DNA from: Allobosea sp. CS1GBMeth4
GTDB taxonomy: Bacteria; Pseudomonadota; Alphaproteobacteria; Rhizobiales; Beijerinckiaceae
NCBI RefSeq assembly: GCF_900185715.1
Contig: NZ_FYAS01000025.1
Span: 186,001-250,000, forward strand
DNA: 64,000 nucleotides
Direction: 5' to 3'
Part shown: positions 1 to 8,027 of the stretch, in pieces
Layout: each line of letters begins with the position of its first letter
How positions within the stretch are numbered: position 1 is the stretch's first letter
Program-made: the position numbers and the translations under genes
The notes under the pieces: model-generated
What the model saw: the letters and a program-made list of their open reading frames with translations, nothing else
Database searches by the model: none
What the model was told of the DNA's origin: nothing

Positions 1-1085
1 CAGGCCAGCGTCCCGGCCAGCGCCGCCATCGGCGCGCTGTAGCCGGCATAGATGATCGCCAGGATGACGAGCACCGGAATGAACAGGTGTCCCTGCTCGC
101 GGAAGACGGTGCCGAGCCGCGGCAGTTCGCTGCGCGGCAGCCCGGCGAGGCCGAGCCGCCGTGCCTCGAAATGGACCGCGCCGAAGCAGGCGATGTAGAA
201 CAGCAGCGCCGGGATCAGCGCCCAGATCGTCACCTGCGCATAGGAGACTCCGAGGAACTCGGCCAGGACGAAGGCGGCGGCGCCCATGATCGGCGGCATG
301 ATCTGCCCGCCGGTCGAGGCCACGGCCTCGACTCCGCCGGCGAAGGGCGCGCGGAAACCTGTGCGCTTCATCAGCGGGATCGTCATCGTCCCGGTGACCA
401 TGACATTGGCGACGGCGCTGCCCGAGATCGTGCCGAACAGGCTCGACGAGATCACCGCGACCTTGCCGGGGCCGCCCGCGCTGCCGCCGGCGAGGCTCAT
501 GGCGAAGTCCATGAACAGTCGCCCGGTGCCGGTGCGCTCGACGAAGGCGCCGAACAGCACGAAGATCATGACGTAGGCGGCCGAGACCGAGAGCGGGATG
601 CCGAAGATGCCCTCGGTCGTCATGAACAGCTGGTCGAGCAGCCGCATCGGCTCGACCCTGGCGACGAACAGCGCATAGACGAGGAAGACCAGCGCGGTGA
701 CCGGCAGCGCCCAGCCGATCACCCGGCGCGTCGCCTCCAGCACGACGACGATCAGCAGCACCGCGAGCACCATGTCTGCCAGCGTCAGGTCGTCCACATA
801 GTAGATGCGGTTGACCAGGTAGTCGTAGTTCAGGAACAGGTAGAGGATCGGCACGCTGCCGACCGCCGCCCAGCCATAGTCGAGCCAGGATGGCCCGCCC
901 TCCTGCCTCAGCCTGGCGCGGAAGAGCAGGAAGGTCAGCACCAGCGCGAAGAGCAGATGGGTGCCGCGGAAGATCACCGCCTCCGGCAGGCCAGCGACGA
1001 TGACCCAGACATGGTACAGCGACATCGCCACGGCGAGCGCGGCGATGATCAGCTGGCTCGCGGGGAGCTCACGTAGACGCTGCAT
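1..1085 (-). CDS. TRAP transporter fused permease, TAXI-associated (partial, C-terminus outside window)
   Basis: The frame reads from an ATG at 1085 to the window edge, about 361 codons with no stop. The product is strongly hydrophobic: helices begin within the first 20 residues (QLIIAALAVAM) and continue throughout, with an aromatic segment containing YLFLNYDYLVNRIYYVD near residue 75. TRAP permeases paired with TAXI solute-binding proteins are usually 4TM/12TM (DctQ-DctM) fusions, and this reading fits that class. It lies 86 bases downstream of the TAXI binding protein on the same strand, so the two form one uptake system in the inner membrane. Substrate is unknown; TAXI systems commonly take up small carboxylates. 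Truncation by the window end prevents checking the DctM part. Confidence 0.85.
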   Translation of the reverse strand, partial: MQRLRELPASQLIIAALAVAMSLYHVWVIVAGLPEAVIFRGTHLLFALVLTFLLFRARLRQEGGPSWLDYGWAAVGSVPILYLFLNYDYLVNRIYYVDDLTLADMVLAVLLIVVVLEATRRVIGWALPVTALVFLVYALFVARVEPMRLLDQLFMTTEGIFGIPLSVSAAYVMIFVLFGAFVERTGTGRLFMDFAMSLAGGSAGGPGKVAVISSSLFGTISGSAVANVMVTGTMTIPLMKRTGFRAPFAGGVEAVASTGGQIMPPIMGAAAFVLAEFLGVSYAQVTIWALIPALLFYIACFGAVHFEARRLGLAGLPRSELPRLGTVFREQGHLFIPVLVILAIIYAGYSAPMAALAGTLA

Positions 1086-1121
1086 GGGATGTCACCGGGA
1101 CCGCTCTGGAGAACGGGGATG

Positions 1122-1149
1122 CGCCTCCGGCAGGATCGCGCCGGAGGCG
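1122..1149 (-). promoter_or_regulatory. Intercistronic hairpin between TAXI binding protein and permease
   Basis: A perfect 10-bp inverted repeat (CGCCTCCGGC at 1122-1131, complement at 1140-1149) with an 8-base loop lies in the 86-base gap between the two transporter genes. Such hairpins in binding-protein operons commonly stabilise the upstream message or partly terminate transcription. No T-run follows, so RNA stabilisation or processing is the likelier role; this is inference. Confidence 0.5.
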
Positions 1150-1171
1150 GGGCGGGCTCGATCCGAGCGGG

Positions 1172-2119
1172 CTACTGCGTCGCGACGGTGACGCCCTTCT
1201 CCTTGTAGAACTTGGCTGCGCCCGGGTGGAACGGCACGCCGATATCCTCGGCCATCTCCTTCACGGTCAGGGACGCGAGCGCCTTGCTGGTCGCCGCCAG
1301 CGCCGGCACGTTCTCGGCCACCGCCTTGGTCATCGCATAGGCCTGCTCCGCCGGCAGCTTGCAGGAAGCGACCAGATGGGTGGCGTAGCCGATCACCTTC
1401 ACGTCCTTGTCCTGCTTCGGATAGGTGCCCTTCGGCACCGTCACCAGCGTGTAGCCCGGGTTGAGCTTCTTCATCCCCTCGAGATCGGCGCTGAGGTCGA
1501 GCAGCTTGATGTCGCGCGACGAGGCGAGGTCCATGATCGAGCCGGCCGGGATCGCCGTGCCGAGCGAGAAGGCCGAGGCCTGCCCGTCCTGCATCTGCTG
1601 CACCGAGTCGGTATAGGAGACGAAGGAGACCTTGACGTCGCTGTAGCTCATCCCGTGCACCTTCAGCAGCTGGCCGGTGATGAGCTCGCCAGTATTGCCG
1701 CGCGGCTGCGTGGTGATCGCCTTGCCCTTCAGGTCCTTGACCGTGTTGATCCCGGAATTGGCCGGCACGACCATCTGGAAATATTGCGGATACAGCGTCG
1801 CGATATTGCAGATATTGGCGTGCTTCTTGGTGAAGGGCGCATTGCCGGCCAGGCCGTCGACGGTCGAGATCGAGTTGCCGAAGCCGATCTCCGCCTTGTT
1901 CTCCTCGATCGCCCTGACATTGGCGATGCCGGCGCCGGGCAGCGCCTGGATGCTGGTGCCGGGCAGTGCCTTCTCCCAGAGATCTTTGAGCTGCCCGCCG
2001 AGCGGCACCCAGACGCCGCCCTGCGGGCCGGTCATCAAACGCAGTTCGGCAGCGGCGGCGGGCGCGGTGAGCGCCGTCGCGGCTGCGAGACACAAGGCTG
2101 CACGGCTCAGTCTCGTCAT
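1172..2119 (-). CDS. TAXI family TRAP transporter solute-binding protein
   Basis: The 315-residue product begins with a Sec signal peptide (MTRLSRAALCLAAATALTAP, cleavage likely after the alanine run near residue 23). The mature part opens with ELRLMTGPQGGVWVPLGG, the usual first strand of TAXI binding proteins, and later has the GNTGELITGQLL and VSYTDSVQQMQDG segments typical of the family. It would bind its ligand in the periplasm and pass it to the permease encoded downstream. Binding protein first, then fused permease, is the normal order of TAXI operons. The ATG at 2119 is preceded by a purine-rich stretch. The ligand cannot be told from sequence. Confidence 0.93.
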   Translation of the reverse strand: MTRLSRAALCLAAATALTAPAAAAELRLMTGPQGGVWVPLGGQLKDLWEKALPGTSIQALPGAGIANVRAIEENKAEIGFGNSISTVDGLAGNAPFTKKHANICNIATLYPQYFQMVVPANSGINTVKDLKGKAITTQPRGNTGELITGQLLKVHGMSYSDVKVSFVSYTDSVQQMQDGQASAFSLGTAIPAGSIMDLASSRDIKLLDLSADLEGMKKLNPGYTLVTVPKGTYPKQDKDVKVIGYATHLVASCKLPAEQAYAMTKAVAENVPALAATSKALASLTVKEMAEDIGVPFHPGAAKFYKEKGVTVATQ

Positions 2120-2353
2120 CGGTTTCCTCCCTTTTGAAACGATTGAACCTCGCCGCCTCTTATGGACGGTCGGGCGAATGCCGGCGGAACCGGCGCGACA
2201 ATCATCGCGTCAAAGCTAGCGATTGGGGCCGGGCTGGCAAGCCTCGATGTGCGGCGATAGCGACGGACGGCCGGGCATCTCGGGCCGCGCCCCTGCCGGG
2301 AGCTGGACGTGGCTTTCCCGTCCGGCGAACATCGGCCAAGAGAGGAGAAGCCG

Positions 2354-3442
2354 ATGGCAAGGCGGCACTTCCTCGCCGGCGCCGGCGGGGCACTTCTGCT
2401 CGGCGCCCTGGGGACCTATGGGTGGCGCCGCTCCGTCGGGTCCATGTCGGATTACGCCGGCCGCAGCGGTGCTGCGCGCGCCCCGCTTCCGGCCGAGCCG
2501 GCGGCGGGCGACCTCGTCCGCTATGCGACGCTCGCCGCCAACAGCCACAACACGCAGCCATGGCGGTTCCGCATCGGGAGCAGCGCCATCGACATTCTGC
2601 CGGATTTTTCCCGCGCGACGCCCGTCGTCGACCCGGACGACCACCATCTCTTCGTCAGCCTCGGCTGCGCCGCCGAGAACCTTGCCGTCGCGGCTGGCGC
2701 GACCGGGCGCCCGGGCGAGCTGCAGCCCGGCGCCCGAAGCGGTATCCGCTTCGTCCATTCGCACGGGGCAGCCCGCTCCGACCCGCTCTTCGCCGCCCTG
2801 CCACGGCGCCAGTCGACGCGCACCGACTATGATGGCCGCCCCGTCCCCGCGGCCGACATCGAGACGATGCGGCGAGCCGCCGATGTCCCCGGCGTCCGCC
2901 TCGTGCTGCTGAGCGAGCGGGCGCGGATCGACCGGCTGCGCGATCTCGTCGTCGCCGGCAACGACGCGCAGATGCGCGATCCGGCCTTCCTGGCCGAGCT
3001 GAAGCATTGGCTGCGCTTCAACCCGCATGCCGCGATGGAAACGGGGGACGGCCTGTTTGCCGCCTGCACCGGCAATCCCGTCATGCCCGGGATTCTCGGG
3101 CGTCTCGCTTTCGACACCGTCTTCTCCGCCAAGGCCGAGAGCGACAAATGCGCCCGGCAGATCGACAGCTCGGCCGGCATCGCCGTCTTCCTCGCCGAGC
3201 AGGAGAGCCAGGCGCACTGGATTGCGGTGGGGCGCGCCTGCCAGCGGTTCGCCCTGGCGGCGACGGCGCTCGGCCTGAAGCACGCTTTCATCAACCAGGC
3301 GGTCGAGGTGGCGCCGCTCAGGCCCGAGCTCGCGGCCCTGGTGGGCGAAGCGGGGACGCGGCCCGATCTCGTGATGCGTTTCGGCTACGGGCCGGAACTG
3401 CCGTTCTCGCCCCGACGCCGCGTTGCGGATGTGCTGGCCTAG
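2354..3442 (+). CDS. Acg-like FMN-binding nitroreductase-family oxidoreductase
   Basis: A 362-residue protein with an exported-type N-terminus (MARRHFLAGAGGALLLGALG: twin arginine then a hydrophobic stretch), suggesting Tat export or membrane anchoring. The body has ATLAANSHNTQPWRF (about residues 58-72), the nitroreductase-fold FMN-binding pattern seen in Acg-type proteins. Later segments are DDHHLFVSLGCAAENL and the RQSTRTDYDGRPV loop. Acg proteins are atypical nitroreductases thought to sequester or use flavin. The ATG at 2354 was chosen over one at 2309 because AGAGGAG stands just upstream and it yields a proper signal. Monocistronic, followed by a tRNA gene on the other strand. Substrate unknown. 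Confidence 0.8.
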   Translation: MARRHFLAGAGGALLLGALGTYGWRRSVGSMSDYAGRSGAARAPLPAEPAAGDLVRYATLAANSHNTQPWRFRIGSSAIDILPDFSRATPVVDPDDHHLFVSLGCAAENLAVAAGATGRPGELQPGARSGIRFVHSHGAARSDPLFAALPRRQSTRTDYDGRPVPAADIETMRRAADVPGVRLVLLSERARIDRLRDLVVAGNDAQMRDPAFLAELKHWLRFNPHAAMETGDGLFAACTGNPVMPGILGRLAFDTVFSAKAESDKCARQIDSSAGIAVFLAEQESQAHWIAVGRACQRFALAATALGLKHAFINQAVEVAPLRPELAALVGEAGTRPDLVMRFGYGPELPFSPRRRVADVLA

Positions 3443-3526
3443 GTTCTGAAGAGGCCGTTCTGCCGAGGGGTGCCGGTTCCGTGCTCCCGCCTCCTGCGCG
3501 CGGCCCGCAATCGGAAGAGCGAAGGC

Positions 3527-3602
3527 TGGTGGGCCGGGCCGGACTCGAACCGGCACCGGCGCTGTTATGAGCAGCGAGCTCTAACCATTGAGCTACCGGC
3601 CC
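3527..3602 (-). tRNA. tRNA with CAU anticodon, probably tRNA-Ile2 (lysidine type)
   Basis: On the minus strand a complete cloverleaf folds: 7-bp acceptor GGGCCGG/CCGGCCC, D stem GCTC/GAGC with an 8-base loop, anticodon stem CGCTG/CAGCG enclosing CTCATAA (anticodon CAT), T stem GCCGG/CCGGC with loop TTCGAGT, discriminator A and encoded CCA. The short D loop AATGGTTA matches the AUA-reading Ile2 tRNA pattern better than elongator Met, which usually has one more base there. The Ile2 assignment is inference; the tRNA itself is certain. Confidence 0.93.
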
Positions 3603-3642
3603 GCGGCAGGCCTAGCATCCGCCGGGCGCAGCGGCAACGCCC

Positions 3643-4635
3643 TCACGCCCCGCCGATCAGGATGCCCGCCGCCAGCACCAGCGCGCCGCCGAGCACGACC
3701 TGGAAGGTCGCACGGGCGAAGGGCGTCTCCATGTAGCGGTTCTGGATCCAGACGATCGCCCAGAGCTCGACGAAGACCACCGCCAGCGCGATCGCCGTCG
3801 CGGTCCAGAAGGACGGGATCAGATAGGGCAAAGCGTGGCCGAGGCCGCCGAGCGCCGTCATCACGCCCGAGGCGAGCCCGCGCTTCAGCGGCGAGCCGCG
3901 CCCGGAGAGCTTGCCGTCGTCATGCGCGGCCTCGGTGAAGCCCATCGAGATGCCGGCGCCGACCGAGGCCGAGAGGCCGACCAGGAAGGTCGTCCATGGA
4001 TTCTGCGTCGCGAAGGCGGTGGCGAAGATCGGCGCCAGCGTCGAGACCGAGCCGTCCATCAGCCCGGCGAGGCCCGGCTGCACCCAGGTCAGCAGGAATT
4101 GCCGGTGCGCGGCGGCGTCCTCCGTCGACCTGGCCTCGCCCTGGAGATGGTCCTCGGCGAGCTCTCCCGCCCTGCTCTCATGTCCCGCTTCCGCCCGCGC
4201 CAGGTCGCCGAGCAGGCTGCGCGTCTGCGCATCCGTGCTGCGGCCGGCGGCGGCGATGTAGAAATCGCGCGCCTGCCGCTCCATCGCCGCCGCCTCGTCG
4301 CGCATGCGCTCGAGGCCGAGCGTCTCGACCAGCCAGACCGGGCGGCGCTGATAAAAATCGGCGACATGCTCGCGCCGGATCGGCACCACGACCTCGCCGA
4401 AGCGGCGCCGGTAGTCCTCGAGCAGGCGCCGGCGGTGCTCGTCCTCCTCCGCCGCCATGCCGTCGAACACCGCGGCCGAGGCCGGATAGTCCTTGCGCAG
4501 CCGCTCGGCATAGACGGCGTAGATGCGCCCGTCCTCCTCCTCGGAGGCGATCGCCAGCGCCAGGATCTCGCGCTCGCTCAGGCTGTCGAAGCGGCGCCGG
4601 CCGCCGAAGCCCGCGGGAAGGAACGAGGACAGCAT
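3643..4635 (-). CDS. mbfA: Ferritin-like/VIT1 fusion, iron (manganese) exporter MbfA
   Basis: The 330-residue product has two parts. Residues 1 to about 165 form an erythrin/rubrerythrin four-helix domain with carboxylate and histidine ligands (SEEEDGRIYAVYAERL near 31-46, AAEEDEHRRRL near 61-71, ARAEAGHESRAGEL near 155). Residues from about 185 on form a VIT1/CCC1-type membrane domain (GLMDGSVSTLAPIFATAF, GLSASVGAGISMGFTEAAHDD). Proteins of this architecture in Bradyrhizobium and Agrobacterium (MbfA) export iron from the cytoplasm and protect against iron and peroxide stress. An Irr-type ICE box lies about 100 bases upstream, which supports the assignment. The gene is alone on its transcript. 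Confidence 0.92.
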   Translation of the reverse strand: MLSSFLPAGFGGRRRFDSLSEREILALAIASEEEDGRIYAVYAERLRKDYPASAAVFDGMAAEEDEHRRRLLEDYRRRFGEVVVPIRREHVADFYQRRPVWLVETLGLERMRDEAAAMERQARDFYIAAAGRSTDAQTRSLLGDLARAEAGHESRAGELAEDHLQGEARSTEDAAAHRQFLLTWVQPGLAGLMDGSVSTLAPIFATAFATQNPWTTFLVGLSASVGAGISMGFTEAAHDDGKLSGRGSPLKRGLASGVMTALGGLGHALPYLIPSFWTATAIALAVVFVELWAIVWIQNRYMETPFARATFQVVLGGALVLAAGILIGGA

Positions 4636-4733
4636 CGTGATCTCCTGGGGGGCTCTGGGACCCGGGCGCTCACGCCGGGCAGGCTCGGCGGCCGCCGCCT
4701 GCCCCGGATGACGATCCGGTCATGCGGACAAAG

Positions 4734-4750
4734 ATTGGAATTATTCTAAA
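4734..4750 (-). promoter_or_regulatory. ICE-box-like operator (putative Irr site) upstream of mbfA
   Basis: On the plus strand the site reads ATTGGAA-TTA-TTCTAAA. The right half is a perfect TTCTAAA and the left half matches TTTAGAA at 5 of 7 positions, with the 3-base spacing of the rhizobial iron-control element. It stands in an AT-rich patch 99 bases upstream of the mbfA start, where Irr represses the gene in iron-poor cells in related bacteria. Binding is inferred. Confidence 0.65.
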
Positions 4751-4791
4751 TTAGCAGACCCGGCCGCCTCTGCGCAAGCCGTCCCAGACGC

Positions 4792-4821
4792 GACGCCCCC
4801 CGCCTTGCGGCGGAGGGCGTC
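4792..4821 (-). terminator. Hairpin downstream of the chemoreceptor gene
   Basis: GACGCCC (4792-4798) pairs with GGGCGTC (4815-4821) and CCGCC (4800-4804) with GGCGG (4809-4813) around a TTGC loop, about 30 bases past the chemoreceptor stop codon. There is no T-run, so it may be a weak terminator or a 3' end stabiliser. Confidence 0.4.
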
Positions 4822-4852
4822 CACATCGTCGGCGGAGGCAGGGGCGCCGGCG

Positions 4853-7255
4853 TCAGGCCGCCCTCGCCTGCTCCGTCCCGTGCTCGGCCCCCTCGCCTTC
4901 GCGGAAGCTGAAGCGGGCGATGTGCTCCTTCAGCGCGCGGGTCTGCTCGTCGGTCAGGGCGAGCGCGGCGTTCGTCTCCTCGACCAGCGCCGCGTTCTGG
5001 TGCGCCATGGTGCCGATGCCGTCGATCTCCTTGTTGATCGTGGAGACGTCGCTGGCCTGCCCGCGCGCCGTCTGCGAGATGCCGTTCATCAGCGTCGAGA
5101 GGTCGTTGACCGAGGTCAGGATGCTCTCGAACACGGCCGAGGTCTCCTCGACCAGGCCGACGCCGACCTTGACATCGCCATGCGCCGCCTCGACCAGCTT
5201 CTTGACGTCGTTCGAGGCGTCGGCCGAGCGCTTGGCGAGGCTGCGCACCTCGCTGGCGACGACGGCGAAGCCCTTGCCGGCGTCGCCGGCCCGGGCCGCC
5301 TCGACTGCGGCGTTGAGCGCCAGCAGATTGGTCTGGAAGGCGATCTCGTCGATCATCGAGATCACTTCCGAGATCTTGCTGGACGAGGTGCGGATGCGCT
5401 GCATCGCCTCCAGGGCGGAGGCGACGACGCGCTCGCCCTGCTGCGCCCGCTCCTCGGCGCTCTGCGCCATGCCGACCGCCTCGGCCGCGTCCTTGGCGGT
5501 CTTCTGGACGTTGCTGGCGAAGGCGCCGAGCTGGTTGGTCGCCATCGAAACGGCGTTGCTCTCCTCGCTGGTGCGCTCCGCGAGGTCGGTGACGCCGTCG
5601 AGGATCTCGCTCGTCGCGCTGCGCACGGCCGAGACGGTCTCCGAGAGCCGCGCCAGCGTGCTCTCGAACTCGCCGGCGAGGCTGTTCGTGCCGTTCTTCA
5701 GCTCGGCGAAGGCGCCCTGATAGAGGCCTTCGACGCGGGCGGCGAGATGGCCGTCGGACAGCTGGCCGAGCACCTCGCAGGTCTCCGACAGGCCGGTCTG
5801 CACCGTCTCCAGCAGATCGTTGACCGAGCCGGCGAGCGCGTTGAGCTCGGCGTCGGCGAAGTTGGCCGCGACGCGCCGGCTGAAATCGCCCTGCGCCGCG
5901 GCGGCGACGACTTCGCCGAAGGCCTCGCTCAGCTCCTGCATCATCTGCCGGCGCTGCGCGCGGGCGCGCTCCTCGTCCTCGACCTTGGCCTGCTCGGCGG
6001 CGCGCAGCGCCACCGCATTGTCGCGGAACAGCAGGACGCTCTTCGAGATGTCGGCGATCTCGTCGTTGCCCCTGGTCTCGACATGGGTGTCGAGCTGGCC
6101 GTCGGCGATCGCCCTGGTCGCGGCCCAGAGCCGGTTGAGGCGGCCGACGATCTGGCGGCGGACATAGAGCAGCGACAACGCCAGCGCGACGACGAGCGAG
6201 CCGAGGCCGATGACGCCGAGCCAGAGCTTGCTGGTCTCGATCAGCTCGCGTGTCGAGCCGGCGGCGGCCTGGGCGTCGCCGCGTGCGCCCTGCACGAGCC
6301 CGTCGACCTCGCGGCGCAGTTCCGCCGCCGCCTGGTCGACCTCCCTGAGGCCGCGATTGATCCCCTCGCGCGTGGTGATGTCGCGATTACGGATGTCGAC
6401 GAGGCCTTCCGTGCCCTCGCCGACCGCGATCAGCGCCTCGACCGTGCTCGCCCGCGCCTTGTTGGGCGTGATCTTCTCGGCGTCGGCCAGCAGGGTCCGC
6501 AGCCGATAGGCGATGCCGTTGAAGCGCTCGCGCGCCAGGGCCAGCTTCTCCTTGTCGTTGATCTGCGCCACCTCGCGCAGCACGCCGACCATCTCGTTGA
6601 CATTGGCCTGCAGCGTGCGCGCCAGGTCGAAGATGGCGAAGTCGCGGTCCATCAGCGTCTTGACCGCGCCGGTCAGCGCGTCGCCGGAGAGCACGCCGAG
6701 ATCGTCGAGCCCGAAGGTCACCGCGAACTTGGCCTGCTCGGCCTCGCCGCTGGCGGCCTTGACGAAGGCGTCGTAGGCCTTGCCGAGCCGCTCCAGCGCG
6801 GCCGTCGCCTCGGCGGCGTTCCGCAGGCGCTCGCCGGTCAGGTCGTTGATGTCGTTGATCTGGCGCGACAGGCTGTCGAGCGCGCTCTGCGCCTTCTTGT
6901 TGTCGACATTGCCCTGCTGGCCGATCTTGCGGACGAGGTCGAACTGGCGGGCCTCGACCTTGTCGAACTCGCCGGTGAGCGCCGCGCGCTCACGCACGCT
7001 CTGGACCTCCATGAAGCGCGGCGCCAGCGCCGTCGAGGCCGTCGCCGCCTGGGAGAGCTCGAGCGCCAGCTCGACCACCGGCATCTTGCGCTCAACCATG
7101 TCCTCGACCGTGCTGCCGACCCGGCCATAGGAGAACCAGGCGACCAGCGAGGCCGCGATGGTGAGCACCGTCAGGACGCCGAGCGCCGCATAGATGCGCG
7201 CGGCGATCCCGATACGCGACGCCTTCTGGCGCGCAGGCTTCCCAGTCTTCGACAT
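4853..7255 (-). CDS. Methyl-accepting chemotaxis protein with helical-bundle sensor and HAMP domains
   Basis: The 800-residue receptor has a cytoplasmic basic N-terminus and a first membrane helix (about 17-40, IYAALGVLTVLTIAASLVAW). A long helical periplasmic sensor of about 300 residues follows, then a second membrane helix (LGVIGLGSLVVALALSLLYV), a HAMP domain, a further HAMP-like helical segment (AAAQGDFSRRVAANF) and a C-terminal signalling hairpin. That hairpin carries the conserved tip FQTNLLALNAAVEAARAGD, where CheA and CheW dock. The ATG at 7255 was taken because residues upstream are low-complexity and the membrane helix then starts at the usual distance. The last residues (EHGTEQARAA) are not a clear CheR-tethering pentapeptide. 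No chemotaxis operon is nearby, so it is an orphan receptor; the ligand is unknown. A CtrA-type box lies upstream. Confidence 0.93.
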   Translation of the reverse strand: MSKTGKPARQKASRIGIAARIYAALGVLTVLTIAASLVAWFSYGRVGSTVEDMVERKMPVVELALELSQAATASTALAPRFMEVQSVRERAALTGEFDKVEARQFDLVRKIGQQGNVDNKKAQSALDSLSRQINDINDLTGERLRNAAEATAALERLGKAYDAFVKAASGEAEQAKFAVTFGLDDLGVLSGDALTGAVKTLMDRDFAIFDLARTLQANVNEMVGVLREVAQINDKEKLALARERFNGIAYRLRTLLADAEKITPNKARASTVEALIAVGEGTEGLVDIRNRDITTREGINRGLREVDQAAAELRREVDGLVQGARGDAQAAAGSTRELIETSKLWLGVIGLGSLVVALALSLLYVRRQIVGRLNRLWAATRAIADGQLDTHVETRGNDEIADISKSVLLFRDNAVALRAAEQAKVEDEERARAQRRQMMQELSEAFGEVVAAAAQGDFSRRVAANFADAELNALAGSVNDLLETVQTGLSETCEVLGQLSDGHLAARVEGLYQGAFAELKNGTNSLAGEFESTLARLSETVSAVRSATSEILDGVTDLAERTSEESNAVSMATNQLGAFASNVQKTAKDAAEAVGMAQSAEERAQQGERVVASALEAMQRIRTSSSKISEVISMIDEIAFQTNLLALNAAVEAARAGDAGKGFAVVASEVRSLAKRSADASNDVKKLVEAAHGDVKVGVGLVEETSAVFESILTSVNDLSTLMNGISQTARGQASDVSTINKEIDGIGTMAHQNAALVEETNAALALTDEQTRALKEHIARFSFREGEGAEHGTEQARAA

Positions 7256-7616
7256 TGACGCGGTACTCCTGAAGGCATGTCCGGCGGCGCGGCGCCGGCC
7301 GGTAGCGGATCGCGGACGAGGGCGGCGGCCGACGCGGGTCAGCCGTTGAAGGGGCGTGAGCGGAGGAGTGCGGGGCGAAGGCCCGCCGGCCGGGCGCAAT
7401 CGGGCGCCGGCCGCGGCGCGCGCCGGAGCACCTCCGCCGGCATGCGACGGCGATCGATCATGCAGGAACCTCCCAGCCCCCTGGCCGACCGGCCCCGATG
7501 GACCGATCGACGGCAGAATTGCGGCGGTCCGCTTAAAGAACGTTTAAGTTGCCGGATTCTTCTGAATCACTCAGCCTCGGGGCGCATTCACGGTCCGTTA
7601 GGATCTGCGCTCCGGC
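7256..7616. other. Intergenic region, 361 bases, upstream of the chemoreceptor
   Basis: No convincing gene is present; the short open frames are low-complexity Arg/Pro/Ala readings of GC-rich DNA. The chemoreceptor promoter must lie here. The one clear signal is the TTAA-N7-TTAA dyad at 7533-7547, annotated separately. Confidence 0.6.
7533..7547. promoter_or_regulatory. CtrA-type box upstream of the chemoreceptor
   Basis: TTAA-AGAACGT-TTAA has the half-sites and 7-base spacing of the alphaproteobacterial CtrA site, inside a larger dyad CTTAAA...TTTAAG. It lies 278 bases upstream of the chemoreceptor start, in the only AT-rich patch of the gap. CtrA control of motility and chemotaxis genes is well known in alphaproteobacteria. 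Binding is inferred, and the distance to the start is longish. Confidence 0.45.
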
Positions 7617-8027
7617 TCAGCCTTGCGGCAAGGGCGGCACCGGCCGTGGCCGGCCTTCGTCGTCGATCGCCACGAAGGTGAAGGTCGCATCGGTGACCTT
7701 TTCGTGCAGGGTGGTGCGGAAGCGCTTGGCCCAGGCCTCGACCTGGATCTTCATCGAGGTCCGCCCGACCGAGCGGACCGAGGTGTAGACGCTGAGCACG
7801 TCGCCGACCTTGACCGGGCGGATGAAGGTCATCGCCTCGACCGCGACCGTGACCACGCGCCCCTGCGCCCGGTCGACGCCGGCGATGCCGCCGGCCTGGT
7901 CCATGCGCGACATCACCCAGCCGCCGAAGATGTCGCCATTGGCGTTGGTGTCCGCCGGCATGGCGATGGTGCGCACGGTCAGCGTGCCGCACGGTTCCTC
8001 GACAGGGTCGACGCCGGGCTCAGTCAT
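7617..8027 (-). CDS. yciA: Acyl-CoA thioesterase, YciA-like hot-dog fold
   Basis: The 136-residue single hot-dog protein carries TNANGDIFGGWVMSRMDQAGG (residues 27-47), the signature of YciA/BACH-type acyl-CoA hydrolases, followed by TFIRPVKVGDVLSVY and the strand-forming SMKIQVEAW. These enzymes hydrolyse acyl-CoA in the cytosol with broad chain-length range. Its first codons overlap the last 8 bases of the upstream channel-like gene, so the two are translationally coupled in a three-gene operon that starts with the MetE-like gene at 9420. Nothing in the sequence explains why these three functions are grouped. Confidence 0.88.
   Translation of the reverse strand: MTEPGVDPVEEPCGTLTVRTIAMPADTNANGDIFGGWVMSRMDQAGGIAGVDRAQGRVVTVAVEAMTFIRPVKVGDVLSVYTSVRSVGRTSMKIQVEAWAKRFRTTLHEKVTDATFTFVAIDDEGRPRPVPPLPQG

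Noticed and set aside
87-1076. Plus-strand frame of 329 codons at the window start
   Set aside because: The minus strand here encodes a coherent hydrophobic TRAP permease adjoining its binding protein; the plus frame is Asp/Arg/Gln-rich noise.
3527-3602. tRNA gene as an integration site for an island
   Set aside because: No integrase, direct repeat of the tRNA 3' end or compositional change is seen nearby.
4805-7258. Long plus-strand open frame of 817 codons
   Set aside because: It is antisense to the chemoreceptor; its composition (Asp/Arg/Leu/Gly repeats) is the usual shadow of GC-rich codon positions and no family pattern is visible.
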